A stretch of DNA of 64,000 bases from Micromonospora sp. WMMD1128 (GCF_027497235.1 NZ_CP114902.1:5172001-5236000); one strand, 5' to 3'; counted from the stretch's first letter, positions 26,267 through 36,800 are shown. Program-made: numbers and translations. Notes: generated by a model from the sequence alone, not told the origin.

Positions 26267-26625
26267 TGGAAATCTTCCGTGAGTTCACCTTCGAAGCTGC
26301 TCATCGCTTGCCGCATGTGCCCGAGGGGCACAAGTGCGCTCGCCTCCATGGGCACTCCTATCGCGTTGAGGTACACGTGCGCGGCGAGGTCGGAGCGTCG
26401 TCCGGATGGGTGATGGACTTCGGCGACATCAAGACAGCATTTCGACCCCTCCTGGATCAACTGGACCACTACTACCTAAACGAGGTGCCGGGCCTCGAGA
26501 ACCCGACCAGCGAAATGCTGGCGCAATGGATCTGGGCGAGACTTGTCGATCAATTGCCGCTGTCGGCCATCGTGGTCAGGGAGACCTGCACCTCGGGTGC
26601 GGTCTACCGGGGCGATGCCTCGTGA
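26266..26625 (+). CDS. queD: 6-carboxytetrahydropterin synthase QueD
   Basis: A 119-residue tunnelling-fold enzyme that makes 6-carboxy-5,6,7,8-tetrahydropterin from dihydroneopterin triphosphate. Zinc ligands are H13 (EAAHRLPH), H28 and H30 in CARLHGHSY, with C24 as the catalytic Cys of the CxxxHGH motif. [17 protein letters not shown] and [12 protein letters not shown] are all standard. GTP cyclohydrolase I (FolE), the step before, is not in the island and must come from the host chromosome. Confidence 0.96.
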   Translation: MEIFREFTFEAAHRLPHVPEGHKCARLHGHSYRVEVHVRGEVGASSGWVMDFGDIKTAFRPLLDQLDHYYLNEVPGLENPTSEMLAQWIWARLVDQLPLSAIVVRETCTSGAVYRGDAS

Positions 26626-27626
26626 CGGAGGCGACGGCCGACGAAAGTTCGCCGGGTGTCCCTGCAGACAGCAACAGCCCGTCGCAGGCGCCAGCCCGCG
26701 TTCATATCGTCGTCACCTGCGCGAACCGCAAGAACCTGGCAGTGCCTGCGGCGCTGCGGGTCAGGGCGCTGTCGAACTACGCCCCTAGGCAGAAGCTCGC
26801 AGAGTGGACCCGACGACTGTCCGAACCTAGCCAGCCTTCCATTGCCGCAACGTCGCTCTATGCTGGCGAGCACTGGGCCGTCGCACGTCAGCTGGTCAAT
26901 CCGAGAAGCGTGGAGACGCAGCTCTGGATCTGCTCCGCGGGGTACGGGCTGGTCCCCGCCACCGCGCAGCTTCGCCCCTACGCCGCGACCTTCGCGTTGC
27001 GCGAAGCAGACTCGGTCGGACAAGGTTCGACCGAGAACCGCGACTGGTGGCGGGGACTAAGCGAGTGGGTTGGCCCGGAACCCGGTACGCCCCGATCGTT
27101 CTACCATCTAGCCCGAATGAATCCCGACGAAACGATCATCGCCGTCCTATCGGATACCTACCTTCGGGCGTGCAGTGATGATCTCCTGAGGGCGGCGGGG
27201 CGGCTACGGGACCCGCAACGGCTGACAATCGTTGGGCCGGCTCAGGCGGACCGCGACTTGGACGAACTGGTCGTCGGCGTGACCGCTCGCATGAGACCGG
27301 CAGTCGGCGGCAGTCTGCTCGCCCTTAACGTGCGCGTTGCGCAGCGCCTCCTGGGCCGAGTCACCGCGGAGCCTCGCACCCACCGCCGCTCGTACTTCCG
27401 GGCGTTGGCCCACGAACTGGCAGCCGTCGCGCCCCCGCAGCCGCCTCCGCCTCACCGTGAGCGCATGACCGACGACGAGGTTAAGGCCTTCATCCGGCCA
27501 CTGGCGGAGGCCGGGCCAACCTCGGCGACGCGCCTGCTCAGACAACTACGGAACTCCGGCAAGTCATGTGAGCAGGCACGTTTTAAGCAACTGTTCGACG
27601 AGATCTCGCTGGAAGTGCATTGCTGA
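26622..27626 (+). CDS. dpdC: DpdC-like protein (candidate preQ0-to-amide hydrolase), YaaA/DUF6884-like core
   Basis: A 334-residue protein starting at GTG 26622, which overlaps the queD stop as GTGA. After a 25-residue disordered lead, the core reads [11 protein letters not shown], then [13 protein letters not shown] and [25 protein letters not shown]. This is the pattern of the DUF6884/YaaA-like fold (CxxxK, LYxG, SAxYGL). A C-terminal region near residue 270 ([13 protein letters not shown] to [17 protein letters not shown]) looks like a small winged helix. In Salmonella, DpdC is needed to convert preQ0 in DNA to the amide form dADG. Position between queD and dpdB/dpdA supports that role. 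The equation with DpdC rests mainly on context. Confidence 0.65.
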   Translation: MTEATADESSPGVPADSNSPSQAPARVHIVVTCANRKNLAVPAALRVRALSNYAPRQKLAEWTRRLSEPSQPSIAATSLYAGEHWAVARQLVNPRSVETQLWICSAGYGLVPATAQLRPYAATFALREADSVGQGSTENRDWWRGLSEWVGPEPGTPRSFYHLARMNPDETIIAVLSDTYLRACSDDLLRAAGRLRDPQRLTIVGPAQADRDLDELVVGVTARMRPAVGGSLLALNVRVAQRLLGRVTAEPRTHRRSYFRALAHELAAVAPPQPPPPHRERMTDDEVKAFIRPLAEAGPTSATRLLRQLRNSGKSCEQARFKQLFDEISLEVHC

Positions 27627-28768
27627 TGGCGCCCTCACATGACTCGAAGAACATCGCACGCCGTGCGCTGCGAATCGCTCAGCCGGGCACTCCAGCGCTC
27701 TACCTCTTCGCACTGCAGGCGGAAGAGGTACTCCAAATCGCAGACATTTCCCGCGTCAGCCGAGACGACGCCGGGAAGTTGATCGGCTACCAACGCCCGC
27801 AGGTACGGAAGCACATACAAGAGATCGTCGAGTACCTCGACACCGAGGCTGCCGTCTTCCCCAACCCCATCATCTTGGCCCTGTCGTCCAGCGTCCGGTT
27901 TCAGTCGAGCAGAGGGCCGGGTGCCGCAGATGGACTCGCGACCTCCGGGCTACTTAGCATCCCCCTGCCGCAATCCGGCAAGCCGAAGCCCGCATGGATC
28001 GTCGACGGACAGCAGCGAGCCCTGGCGCTGTCCCGTACCCAACGGCAGCAGTTTCCGGTACCAGTGACGGCGTTCGTGGCGGACAGCGTCGGTTTCCAGC
28101 GCGACCAGTTCCTACGCATCAACAACACCCGCCCACTGCCACGCGGCCTGGTGACCGAACTCCTGCCGGAGGTCGACAGCCCGCTACCACCTCGACTCGC
28201 AATCCGGAAGGCACCCTCGGCACTGTGCGACGTACTGAATGCCGACAAGGCGTCGCCGTTCTGCGGGCTGATTAAGCGGGCGTCGACCAGTCGGCAGCAG
28301 GCACCGAACGCTGTCATCACAGACACCGTCGTTGTCGAGATGATCCAAGAGAGCCTCACCTCGCCGGCGGGCTGCCTCTTCCCCTACCGCGACGTCACCC
28401 GCAACGAGACAGACTTCGACGGGATCCTCCAGGCGCTCTGCACCTATTGGTCAGTAGTGCGTGACACGTTCCCCGAGGCATGGGGCAAGCCGCCCGCCAA
28501 GAGCCGCCTCATGCATGGGGCCGGCATACGAGCTATGGGACGGCTGATGGACCGCGTGCTGGGCACGGTTGATCCACGCCTCCCCGAAGCACCCGAGTTG
28601 ATCAGCAAACACCTCGCCGTGATCGCGCCGCATTGCCAATGGACGGGAGGAAGGTGGGACGAACTCAACCTTCGCTGGAACGAGATTGAGCACGTGTCCC
28701 GCCATGTGCAGGAATTGTCCAATTACCTCATCCGCGTCTACCTGAACGAACGGGCGGGAATTCGATGA
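27626..28768 (+). CDS. dpdB: DpdB-type DGQHR-domain protein, copy 1
   Basis: A 380-residue protein. ATG 27626 overlaps the previous stop as TGATG; an in-frame TTG at 27620 is less likely. The DndB/DGQHR-type motif is DGQQR at residues 127-131, preceded by KPKPAWIVD and followed by the conserved DQFLRINNTRPLPRGLVTELLP. The segment AWGKPPAKSRLMHGAGIRAMG is shared almost exactly with the second copy at 29990-31189. In Salmonella, DpdB works with DpdA to insert preQ0 into DNA and has ATPase activity. It overlaps dpdA as ATGA. Confidence 0.85.
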   Translation: MAPSHDSKNIARRALRIAQPGTPALYLFALQAEEVLQIADISRVSRDDAGKLIGYQRPQVRKHIQEIVEYLDTEAAVFPNPIILALSSSVRFQSSRGPGAADGLATSGLLSIPLPQSGKPKPAWIVDGQQRALALSRTQRQQFPVPVTAFVADSVGFQRDQFLRINNTRPLPRGLVTELLPEVDSPLPPRLAIRKAPSALCDVLNADKASPFCGLIKRASTSRQQAPNAVITDTVVVEMIQESLTSPAGCLFPYRDVTRNETDFDGILQALCTYWSVVRDTFPEAWGKPPAKSRLMHGAGIRAMGRLMDRVLGTVDPRLPEAPELISKHLAVIAPHCQWTGGRWDELNLRWNEIEHVSRHVQELSNYLIRVYLNERAGIR

Positions 28769-30006
28769 AGTTCTTCTTCCCCGACAGCCAGGACCAGGTA
28801 GACCCCACGTTCGACTTTCAAACCGAGGAACGCGACCCGTTCCGAGTGCGCCAACGCGATGACCTGTACGCCCACGAAGTGCTAAAGCCACCGCCGTTCA
28901 ACGGCCTCTTGGTCTCCAAGGCAATCGTAGATGGGACTGCCGGCACCAGCACCGGCAAGTACACCCTGCCCCAGCGCCACAGGCTTTACCGGCAAGGGGC
29001 GCGTGAGTTCTTCCGCCTCGATAATGGCAGCGCGCCGTTAAAGATCATGGGTGACTGCGGAGCTTTCTCGTACGTTGGTGAGGATTATCCTCCCTACACT
29101 GTCGAAGAGGTCGTCAGCTTTTACGAGGGGTGCGGGTTCGACTACGGCATCTCCGTCGACCACGTCATCTTCCAGTACGAGCCGAAGGCCCTTCGCACCG
29201 ACGAGGCAGCCAAGGAGTGGGTCCGACGGCAACAGATCACCCTCGATCTCGCCGCAGAATTCTGGCAACGTTGTTCAGCCAGCGACGTTCACTTCACGCC
29301 CCTTGGAGTGACTCAGGGTTGGAGCCCGGAGTCATATGCCGATGCAGTGGTGGAGCTGCAACGGATCGGGTACCGACGGATCGCGGTCGGGGGCATGGTG
29401 CCGCTGAAGACGAAGGAAATCCTCGCCTGCCTCCGCGCCATCGACGATGTACGCCTGCCCGACACCGAGTTGCATCTCCTGGGCATCAGCCGCGTCGGCG
29501 ATATTCCAACGTTCGCTGACCACGGCGTGACGAGCTTCGATAGCACGTCGCCCTTCCGCCAGGCGTTCAAGGATGACCGGGACAACTACTACGCGCTCGA
29601 CCGGACGTACGTGGCGCTTCGCGTCCCTCAGGTCGACGGGAACGCGAAGCTCAAGGCGCGGATTCGCTCCGGTGAGATCAGCCAGGGGCGGGCCATGCAG
29701 TTGGAGCGGGCCGCGCTGGCCCGCCTTCGCGAATTCGATAGGGGCGAGATCGCCATCGAGGCCGCCTTGGAGGCGTTGGACGCCTACAGCGCAGTGTGGG
29801 ACGGTAAGGCAAACAGGAGCAGCCAGTACCGCGACACGCTCGAAAATCGGCCGTGGCAGGCATGCGACTGCTCGATCTGCAAGAAGGTCGGCATCGAGAC
29901 AATCATCTTCCGTGGGGCGGAGCGCAATAAGCGCCGCGGCTTCCACAACCTACACGTATTCGGGCAGCGACTGCGCCGGCAGCTTGGAGATGACGATCGT
30001 GACTAA
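28765..30006 (+). CDS. dpdA: DpdA, DNA-guanine transglycosylase (TGT paralogue)
   Basis: A 413-residue TIM-barrel enzyme that exchanges guanine in DNA for preQ0. It keeps the TGT active-site plan: D97 in IMGDCGAFSYVG, D132 in SVDHVIFQ, and DSTSPFRQAF later. The zinc site C367, C369, C372 (ACDCSIC) with H397 (FHNLHVF) is complete, as in tRNA TGT. The tRNA-specific PUA domain is absent, and the insert between barrel strands (YTLPQRHRLYRQGAREFFRL) differs, which fits DpdA. It is in the centre of the operon, flanked by two DpdB-type proteins. Confidence 0.93.
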   Translation: MKFFFPDSQDQVDPTFDFQTEERDPFRVRQRDDLYAHEVLKPPPFNGLLVSKAIVDGTAGTSTGKYTLPQRHRLYRQGAREFFRLDNGSAPLKIMGDCGAFSYVGEDYPPYTVEEVVSFYEGCGFDYGISVDHVIFQYEPKALRTDEAAKEWVRRQQITLDLAAEFWQRCSASDVHFTPLGVTQGWSPESYADAVVELQRIGYRRIAVGGMVPLKTKEILACLRAIDDVRLPDTELHLLGISRVGDIPTFADHGVTSFDSTSPFRQAFKDDRDNYYALDRTYVALRVPQVDGNAKLKARIRSGEISQGRAMQLERAALARLREFDRGEIAIEAALEALDAYSAVWDGKANRSSQYRDTLENRPWQACDCSICKKVGIETIIFRGAERNKRRGFHNLHVFGQRLRRQLGDDDRD

Positions 30007-31189
30007 GCAGGCAGACAAGAGCGCCATGGCCGCGAACTCTGGGGACGTCCTACATCTTCCGGCTCTTGAGATCAGGCAGGGACCCAACCGCCGTCTGTAC
30101 ACGTTCGCGGTGGACGGCAAGCAAGTCCCGTCGTTCGCCGCCGTCTCGCGCGTCCGACGCGACAGTCAGCAGCAACTGCACGGCTACCAACGGCCTGAGG
30201 TCCTGGCACACGTGGCGGCGATCCGCCGCTACGTAGAGTCCGACGACAGCCCTCTACTGCCGAACGCAATCGTCGTGGCTTTCGACGACCGGGTTCGCTT
30301 CATCCCTGCGGACACCGCCAGCGACGGACCTGGCTACGTCCGGATGGGAACCCTCGTGGTACCCGTGAGTGAGGACTGGGAGGACGCCGACAAGCCTGGG
30401 TTCATCGTGGACGGCCAGCAGCGTTGCGCGGCCATCCGGGATGCGGAGGTCTCGGACTTCCCTATCTGCGTCACCGCCTTCATCACTGCCGACCAGGCCG
30501 ACCACCGGTCGCAGTTCATCCTCGTCAACTCCACCAAGCCACTGCCCAAGGGCCTGATCCACGAGTTGCTCCCGGCCGCGTCTGGGCCGCTGCCGAACCA
30601 GCTACGGGTGCGGCAGCTCCCCGCGACGGTCCTTGAACGACTGAACTTCGAAGAGCGTTCGCCACTACGTCACATGATCCAGACGCCAACCAATCCCACG
30701 GGCGTCATCAAGGACAACTCCATGCTGCGCATGCTGGAGAACAGCATCTCGGATGGTGTTCTGTACCGGTTCCGGGGAAGCGACGGGTCGCTGCCGAACA
30801 TTGGACTGATGGTGACCGTACTGAGCGACTTCTGGACGGCCGTGCGAGAGGTATTCGGTGAGGACGCCTGGGGCAAACCCCCTCGCAAGTCGCGTCTGAT
30901 GCATGGCGCCGGGATCATCAGCATGGGCTACCTGATGGACGCCATCGCCGACACAAACGGCAGCGGCGAGGACGTGCCGGACGCTCAGGCATTCGCTGCC
31001 GGGCTGAAGACCGTCAAGGATTACTGTCGCTGGACCGAGGGCACGTGGGATCTGGGCGACGGAATTCCGCGCCGCTGGAACGATATTCAGAACACTCCGC
31101 GGGATATTCAGCGGATCACGGATTTCCTGGTGTCCACATATTATGCCAAGCAGGGAAAGCGACACGATCGGTCGAATCGTCTCTTTTAG
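29990..31189 (+). CDS. dpdB: DpdB-type DGQHR-domain protein, copy 2
   Basis: A 399-residue paralogue of the protein at 27626-28768. ATG 29990 overlaps the dpdA end by 17 bases; GTG 29999 has a better-placed GGAG and is an alternative. DGQQR is at residues 141-145, followed by SQFILVNSTKPLPKGLIHELLP and AWGKPPRKSRLMHGAGIISMG. The paralogues share these segments but differ widely elsewhere, so the duplication is not recent. It ends the modification operon; the next gene converges from the other strand after 110 bases with no clear terminator. Confidence 0.83.
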   Translation: MTIVTKQADKSAMAANSGDVLHLPALEIRQGPNRRLYTFAVDGKQVPSFAAVSRVRRDSQQQLHGYQRPEVLAHVAAIRRYVESDDSPLLPNAIVVAFDDRVRFIPADTASDGPGYVRMGTLVVPVSEDWEDADKPGFIVDGQQRCAAIRDAEVSDFPICVTAFITADQADHRSQFILVNSTKPLPKGLIHELLPAASGPLPNQLRVRQLPATVLERLNFEERSPLRHMIQTPTNPTGVIKDNSMLRMLENSISDGVLYRFRGSDGSLPNIGLMVTVLSDFWTAVREVFGEDAWGKPPRKSRLMHGAGIISMGYLMDAIADTNGSGEDVPDAQAFAAGLKTVKDYCRWTEGTWDLGDGIPRRWNDIQNTPRDIQRITDFLVSTYYAKQGKRHDRSNRLF

Positions 31190-31299
31190 CCTGCACTCCC
31201 GGAGGTATATCCCACCCCGCAGCCGGTGTCGATAATCTAAAGCCGTTTGGGCCCAGAGCGTCGGCACCTGCTGCCTCTTATGCCGGCTGCCACCACAAA

Positions 31300-33327
31300 T
31301 CAAGATGAGACGGATGCCGCAATCGCTCCACTCTCGCTAAGCGCGGCAGTGACAGCACGCAGCAACGACGCAGATCCGGCACCCTCGGCCTCACGGATCC
31401 TGGCATCAGGACGCGCAGTCGACCGGATGAAGCCTGTGGCGGCGTGCGTGGCGCACCGGGTAGCCATGACGATGATGTCGGCCCGCTGGACCCACTGCTT
31501 CAACTGCCGGCTTCCAACGTGATCGTTACTGAGTTGCACGTTCAACGCCGGCGCGAATCTTTCTAGAACGCTGCTCGCACGTCGCAGTGCTCCTTCGTCC
31601 AGGGAGTACAGGAGGACCTGGCCCGCTGAGGTGGGCGTCGAATTGAGGCTGGGCGATTGGGTTGTCGGGGATGTCCAGACAAGCCCAAGATCGAATTCGT
31701 CGTTGATGAGGCGAGCCAGCGCAAGCTGGTCGGCCTCCAGCCTGCCACGCTGAAGGGCCAACGGCGCCAGGAGCAACTGAAAGAGCCGCAGGCGTGCTTC
31801 GTTGTCAGGGCTGGGAGCGCGAGCGACCACGTCACAGATGTCCAAGACGACCGAGGCCTGGCTAACGCTGATCCAGCGGTCGCTCTCTGCTCCAAGGTCG
31901 TCCAGCAGACTTCTGTACCCGGCCGCCGGCAGGCCACCACGCAGGGTGATCTCCAACAGAGCGACGATGCCGGCCATGTCATTGGACCGGAACCGATTAT
32001 GGGTCAGCGCGTTGGTTAGGAATGCCTGTGCTGTGTGGCTGGCCGGCTGCCCGTAGCCATCGCTGTCGACGAAAGCTCCGACAATCATCCAGGCGCGTTC
32101 GGCGCCGTCGTTGTCGAGGCCGTCTAGCAGTTGGGCGAGGGCCGAATCGGAAGCGGCTGCGGGCGGCCAGGAGCGCCAAGCCTCCTCGGCGATCAGCGCA
32201 CCAATATCCTGGGAGTTGGCGATGGCCCGCACCAGTTCGAGCCAGGATCCTACGCGAGCCGCACTGGGCCGTATGACGGGTGGCGTGTTGTCTTCCAGGC
32301 CCTCGGCGGGGGCCTCCTCGGTGGTCGTGGGGGAAAGAGGCGGGAGCGTAGCTGGGCGCTCGGCGACCGAGGCTGGATAACCGGCGGAATTTAGCAGGTC
32401 GGGCCAGGCCGCGCCGAGGCGCTGCCACGCGTCGCCTTCGTGTCGCAGCCGATCCCATAGTGCGCGATCGGCTGTGGCGGAGGCCGCGAGCGCGATCACA
32501 GCAAGTGCCTCGACACCGAAACCGGCCAGCGGGCCATCGGCGAGTGCTGGCACCACTTCACCGTGCAGGACCACTGCCTGCCGTGCCGCCTCGGTGTTAC
32601 CGTCGGCCAGCGGGCCGGCGAGCGCCGTGGAGTGGATCGCATCCAGGATCGCCTCGCGGACCGGGGCCGGTGGACGGGTGGCGACCACGTCGCGCAGTGC
32701 AGGCAGGCGCAGCAGCTCGCCGTGGCTGCCCAGCCGGGCTAGTCGCTTGATCGCGAGATAGGTGAGGTTCATCCCGCTGAGGCCGGTGCCCTCGAGTCGG
32801 GCCAGCAGTTCGGCGGTGGCCCGGTGGTCGCCGGCGGCCATTGCCAGGTCGAACTCGGCCAGCAGTCGCCCCACTGGCACCGGCTCACTCCAGTAGGTGG
32901 CTGGCCGCTGTTTGATGGTCCGACGCATTCGGGCGAGTGCCGCCCACACGTCGCGGGAACTCTCCTGCGGATGCTCTAGGACGTACACCCGCCGGTGGCC
33001 GACGAATGCAGCCACCGCGTCGTCAACCAGATCGCCAGCCCGCAGAGCCTCGGGCCGGCTGACGAAGGCGGCGTGGCTAGGCACTACGAATGCGGTGAGC
33101 CACTCCCGCACCGCTGTTGCCTGGCGCCTGAGCCGGGGGATGACGTAGACGTACTTGCGCGGGTTCCCGGGTTCGTTGCGTGGCAGGATGTACGGCACGT
33201 CGGACTGGTCGGTCAGCAGGGCGAGGTAGTCGGCGAGGAACCCGGCGGCCGGCGAGCGGGGATCCCGCATCGGCCACGCCGCATTTCCGGGGCCGAAGAA
33301 GTGGTCCAGAAAGGTGTCGACGTCCAT
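31300..33327 (-). CDS. dpdD: DpdD-like protein of the Dpd restriction operon
   Basis: A 675-residue protein starting at ATG 33327, chosen because AGGTGAGG lies seven bases upstream and the previous gene stops at 33335. The N-terminus VDTFLDHFFGPGNAAWPM fits my recollection of DpdD proteins. The middle is a long helical region with many Leu/Ala repeats, and the C-terminal 120 residues form a compact alpha/beta domain (VLLYSLDEGALRRASSVLERF, WVQRADIIVMATRCATHAATGFI) that could bind nucleic acid or a partner. No enzymatic motif is visible. DpdD contributes to the restriction phenotype in Salmonella. It is the last gene of the minus-strand operon. Confidence 0.72.
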   Translation of the reverse strand: MDVDTFLDHFFGPGNAAWPMRDPRSPAAGFLADYLALLTDQSDVPYILPRNEPGNPRKYVYVIPRLRRQATAVREWLTAFVVPSHAAFVSRPEALRAGDLVDDAVAAFVGHRRVYVLEHPQESSRDVWAALARMRRTIKQRPATYWSEPVPVGRLLAEFDLAMAAGDHRATAELLARLEGTGLSGMNLTYLAIKRLARLGSHGELLRLPALRDVVATRPPAPVREAILDAIHSTALAGPLADGNTEAARQAVVLHGEVVPALADGPLAGFGVEALAVIALAASATADRALWDRLRHEGDAWQRLGAAWPDLLNSAGYPASVAERPATLPPLSPTTTEEAPAEGLEDNTPPVIRPSAARVGSWLELVRAIANSQDIGALIAEEAWRSWPPAAASDSALAQLLDGLDNDGAERAWMIVGAFVDSDGYGQPASHTAQAFLTNALTHNRFRSNDMAGIVALLEITLRGGLPAAGYRSLLDDLGAESDRWISVSQASVVLDICDVVARAPSPDNEARLRLFQLLLAPLALQRGRLEADQLALARLINDEFDLGLVWTSPTTQSPSLNSTPTSAGQVLLYSLDEGALRRASSVLERFAPALNVQLSNDHVGSRQLKQWVQRADIIVMATRCATHAATGFIRSTARPDARIREAEGAGSASLLRAVTAALSESGAIAASVSS

Positions 33328-33334
33328 CACGGCC

Positions 33335-33853
33335 TCACCTGGCGGTGCCGAAGCGGCGAGTGAAGTCGATCCGGGCGGTGCTGGCGATCGCCGGATCGAC
33401 CCGGTAGCTGACGATCTCGTCATTGACACTCATGCCGCGGTAGGTGAAGTTCATCGAGCCGGTCATCAACCAGTCGTCGCCGCAGAGCGTCTTCTCGTGC
33501 ACGTCTTCGGCGCGCATCGCCTGTGCCCGTCCCGGCGCCGTCTGCCTGAGCAACCGGTCGACGAAAACGTCGTTGAACGGGTCGGGTCGCGTCACCACCG
33601 ACAGTCGTCCACCGCCGTGGGTGATCGCTGCCAGTACGTCAGAGAAGGTGTAAATGCGGCTGGACGGGTCGGCGAACACGCTGTCGTAGGCGCCACCACG
33701 GTTGTCAATGATATCGACGTCGCCGACCCACGGCGATACGAGCCACAGGTGGCGGCTGGGCGTCATCAACTCGGCCAACAGCACAGTCGCCAGGACTCCG
33801 TCGATCCGAACCCCGGTACGCCCGCTGGTTCGGACCACCCGCTCCTCGCTCAT
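33335..33853 (-). CDS. dpdK: DpdK, phospholipase D-like nuclease
   Basis: A 172-residue protein starting at ATG 33853, overlapping the dpdJ stop as ATGA. It has one HKD motif, H119-E-K121-(x4)-D126, followed by GSMN at 132-135; single-HKD proteins of this size act as dimers. The N-terminal strand VLLAELMTPSRHLWLVSPWVGD is the standard PLD opening. In the Dpd system it is the best candidate for the DNA-cleaving subunit acting on DNA that lacks the 7-deazaguanine mark. Confidence 0.9.
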   Translation of the reverse strand: MSEERVVRTSGRTGVRIDGVLATVLLAELMTPSRHLWLVSPWVGDVDIIDNRGGAYDSVFADPSSRIYTFSDVLAAITHGGGRLSVVTRPDPFNDVFVDRLLRQTAPGRAQAMRAEDVHEKTLCGDDWLMTGSMNFTYRGMSVNDEIVSYRVDPAIASTARIDFTRRFGTAR

Positions 33854-36800
33854 TGAGCGAACTCCCGGATCTCGACCACGCACCGCACCTTTCCGGCCTC
33901 CCGATCGACGGCGCGGACTTCGCCGTACACCCGCAGCGCCCCGTGGTCCACTGCGATGATGACTACCGTACGCATGGCGGCGGTGAAGTCCGTTATCCGT
34001 TCGACCGGCGCGATCAACTGCACCGCCCCGCAGGCCGTGATCTCATCGATGTACCGTTCGCGCCACCGTGGCTCGGTGACGTTCACTCGGCTCAGGCGCT
34101 CGTCGTGGGCTGCCTGCACGAGCAGGCGGTCGGTCAGTGCGGGCGGCGCGTACGGCTGGTAGTGGACCAGGCGCTGCGACCGTGCCTCAGCGCCGCGTGG
34201 CCACAGTAGGCTGTACACCTGGTCGGCTCCGAAGCGGCGCGGGTCCAGACCGGCAATCCTGATGCTGCCCGTTCCGACCAGGTACGCGAAGACGGCCGCC
34301 TCCATCTCGAACCCGAGGCGATCCTGGGTGCTGTCCCAGGCGTGCATCAACTCGAACACCAGTCGGTCAGTTCCCGCGTCGGTGCCATGTCGCAGCAGTC
34401 GGGTGGACAGGGCTGCCACCGCCTGCTGGCGCGGATGCCCGTCGATGGCCGCCCAGGCTTGGCGTAGCGTGACGAGTGCCTGCTCGGCCTCCGCGGCGGA
34501 GGCCGGGTCGCGCAGCGTGGACACTGCCTGCGCGGCCGTGGACTGGGAGTCGGCCACCACGTGCCGCAACAGGTGAGTCAGTGTGTCGTGCAGGTATTCG
34601 TAATCGCTGGGCGCCAGCGCGCTGTCGACGAGCGCCCAGAACCGGCGAGGATCCTCCTGGTAATAGGGAACCAGTTGGGTGATGACGCCGAGACCGCCGA
34701 TGGCTGTCTCACTCAGCCAAATCGTTGTGGGGCTGTCGGGGTTGTCCGGCGGCAGGACATCAACGATAAGGTCACCGTCCTGGGCATCCGGGCATGCCCG
34801 CTGCGCGGCGGCCAGGATCCCCGCCGCGACCGTGTCTCGATAGGCGCGCTGGGCCAGGTCGGCGGTCAGCGTAACGACGTCGTCGCACCACAGCAGTCGG
34901 CTGTGCCGGTCCACGGCGGCGATGACCGCAGGCCGGCGCGCCAGGTCGCTCAGGTCGTTGACCAGGCGGCTGGGGGTGGTGCTGCCGTCACTGCGGTAGA
35001 TGGCGTTGAGCACCTGATCAATGTGGGCCGCCCACCGGCCGCCGGCCAGCGCCCGATGCGCCTGCTGCGCGTCGGTATCGCTGTCGCTGGTGAGCCGCAG
35101 CGCGTAGGCGGTGGTGTAGACCAGGGCCAGCCAGCGGCGCTGGAAGGCGTTGGCGTCGTCGTCCAGTTCCGGGTCTACGGCCAGGGCGGCCTTGAACACG
35201 ATGGACCGCCACTGGGGTGAGCGCAGGTGCGCAGCGACCGCCTCGTCGCGGGGATCCAAAGGCGCCACAGTGAATCGAATCGCGTCGACGTCCAGGCTGA
35301 AGCCCAGCGCGGCCGGCTCACCGCGGTGCTGGTACCGCACCGTGCTGGTCACCGTTGTTGTCCGTCCGTTGCCTGTGACCGTGGTACAGGCAGCAGCGGT
35401 GGTCATCCGGCGGATCTGAACCGGATTACCGGCGGCGCCGGTGGCGAATCCCACCGACAGCACCCGGTCCTGCCAACGCGAGGGCCGGGGGATGGCGCCC
35501 TCGTAGAGGTGATCGGGGACGAACTGAGACGCCCAAACCGGAACACCCTGTGACTGGTCGCCCACCTCCGGCGGCGGTTCCGCCAAGGTAATCAGATGCG
35601 GACGCAGCACCCGTACCGCGGGCTTGCCCGCCGGCTCCCACCAGCCTTCGTCGTCGTACTGCGCGGTGAACGAGGAGATTTCCAGAACTCCCGCAGCCTG
35701 CGGGTCGGGCAGTGGCAACCAGGTGCGGTCGTGGGCGCTGCGGTACCCGTAGCGGCGACTCACCCGGCCCGGCACCGCCTCGCGTAGCGCCCGCTCGATT
35801 GGCATTGACTCGTCGTCGGCGTTGAACGGCAGGCGGAAGTGCACCTCGGGCACGTTGAGCGGATCGAACAGGGTGCGGGTTACGAATTCCGGCAGCAGGG
35901 ATCCGGGCCGCGCTCCTGGCTCGGGCGCGTACGCGCGCCAGCGCGACTCTAGGCGTCGCAGGATCGTCGGAACGACGCTGAGCAGCAGCGAGCGTGGCGG
36001 TTCCCACAGTAGCGCGGTCACCTCGTCGGCGGAGATGTCCAATGCCCGCCGCAGCCAGCCAGCCAGGTCGGCCTGAACGTTCGCGTCCTCCAGCAGTACC
36101 TGCAACTGCTTGAGGACCGCCTCCGTACCAGGGTGCGCGTCCGGCGACTTGCGATCCGGCGCCCGCAGCAGGCGCCGGGAGTCACACTGAGTGCGCCGGC
36201 CGACCCAGTCCAGCATCGCCTGGGTTGCCTGGATTTTGAGCACGAATCGGTTGCCTACCGGCAATCGCCTGGGGGGCAATTCTGGGGCGAACAGTTGGTC
36301 GTAAGCCTGATAGGTAAGCCGGTCGCGCCCGAAGTCCGACAGCGTCACCACTGTCCAGGGCCGGGTAAGGCGCCGCCGACCGGCCCGGCCGCGCCGCTGT
36401 AGAAACGACGCGGCGTCACGCGGTGCCTTGTGCTGTATGACAAGTCCGACACGGTCGTCGTCCACGCCGACCTCCAGCGACGCGGTGGCCACCACTAGGT
36501 CGGCGTCCTGGTCCACTCCGCTATCCTGCGAGGAGGTGCGGGTGACCCGTAGGCCGTGGGTCAACGCCTGCGGGTCGAGATGCCGGCCGATGCGGTGCAC
36601 CAACTCCCAAGACTGGCCGTCGATGTACTGGTCGTGGGTGGCGCCATTGGCCGAGCGGAGCCCGGCCAACACTTGGGGCCTCCGGCGTGGCCCCGCCGTC
36701 CGGCCCCCCTCGGCGTCGGTGAGGTCGTTGAACAGGCGGTTGGTCACGTCCAGGTCGTCAGTGAACACAAACCCCCGCGACCCGTACAGCAGTTCGGCCC

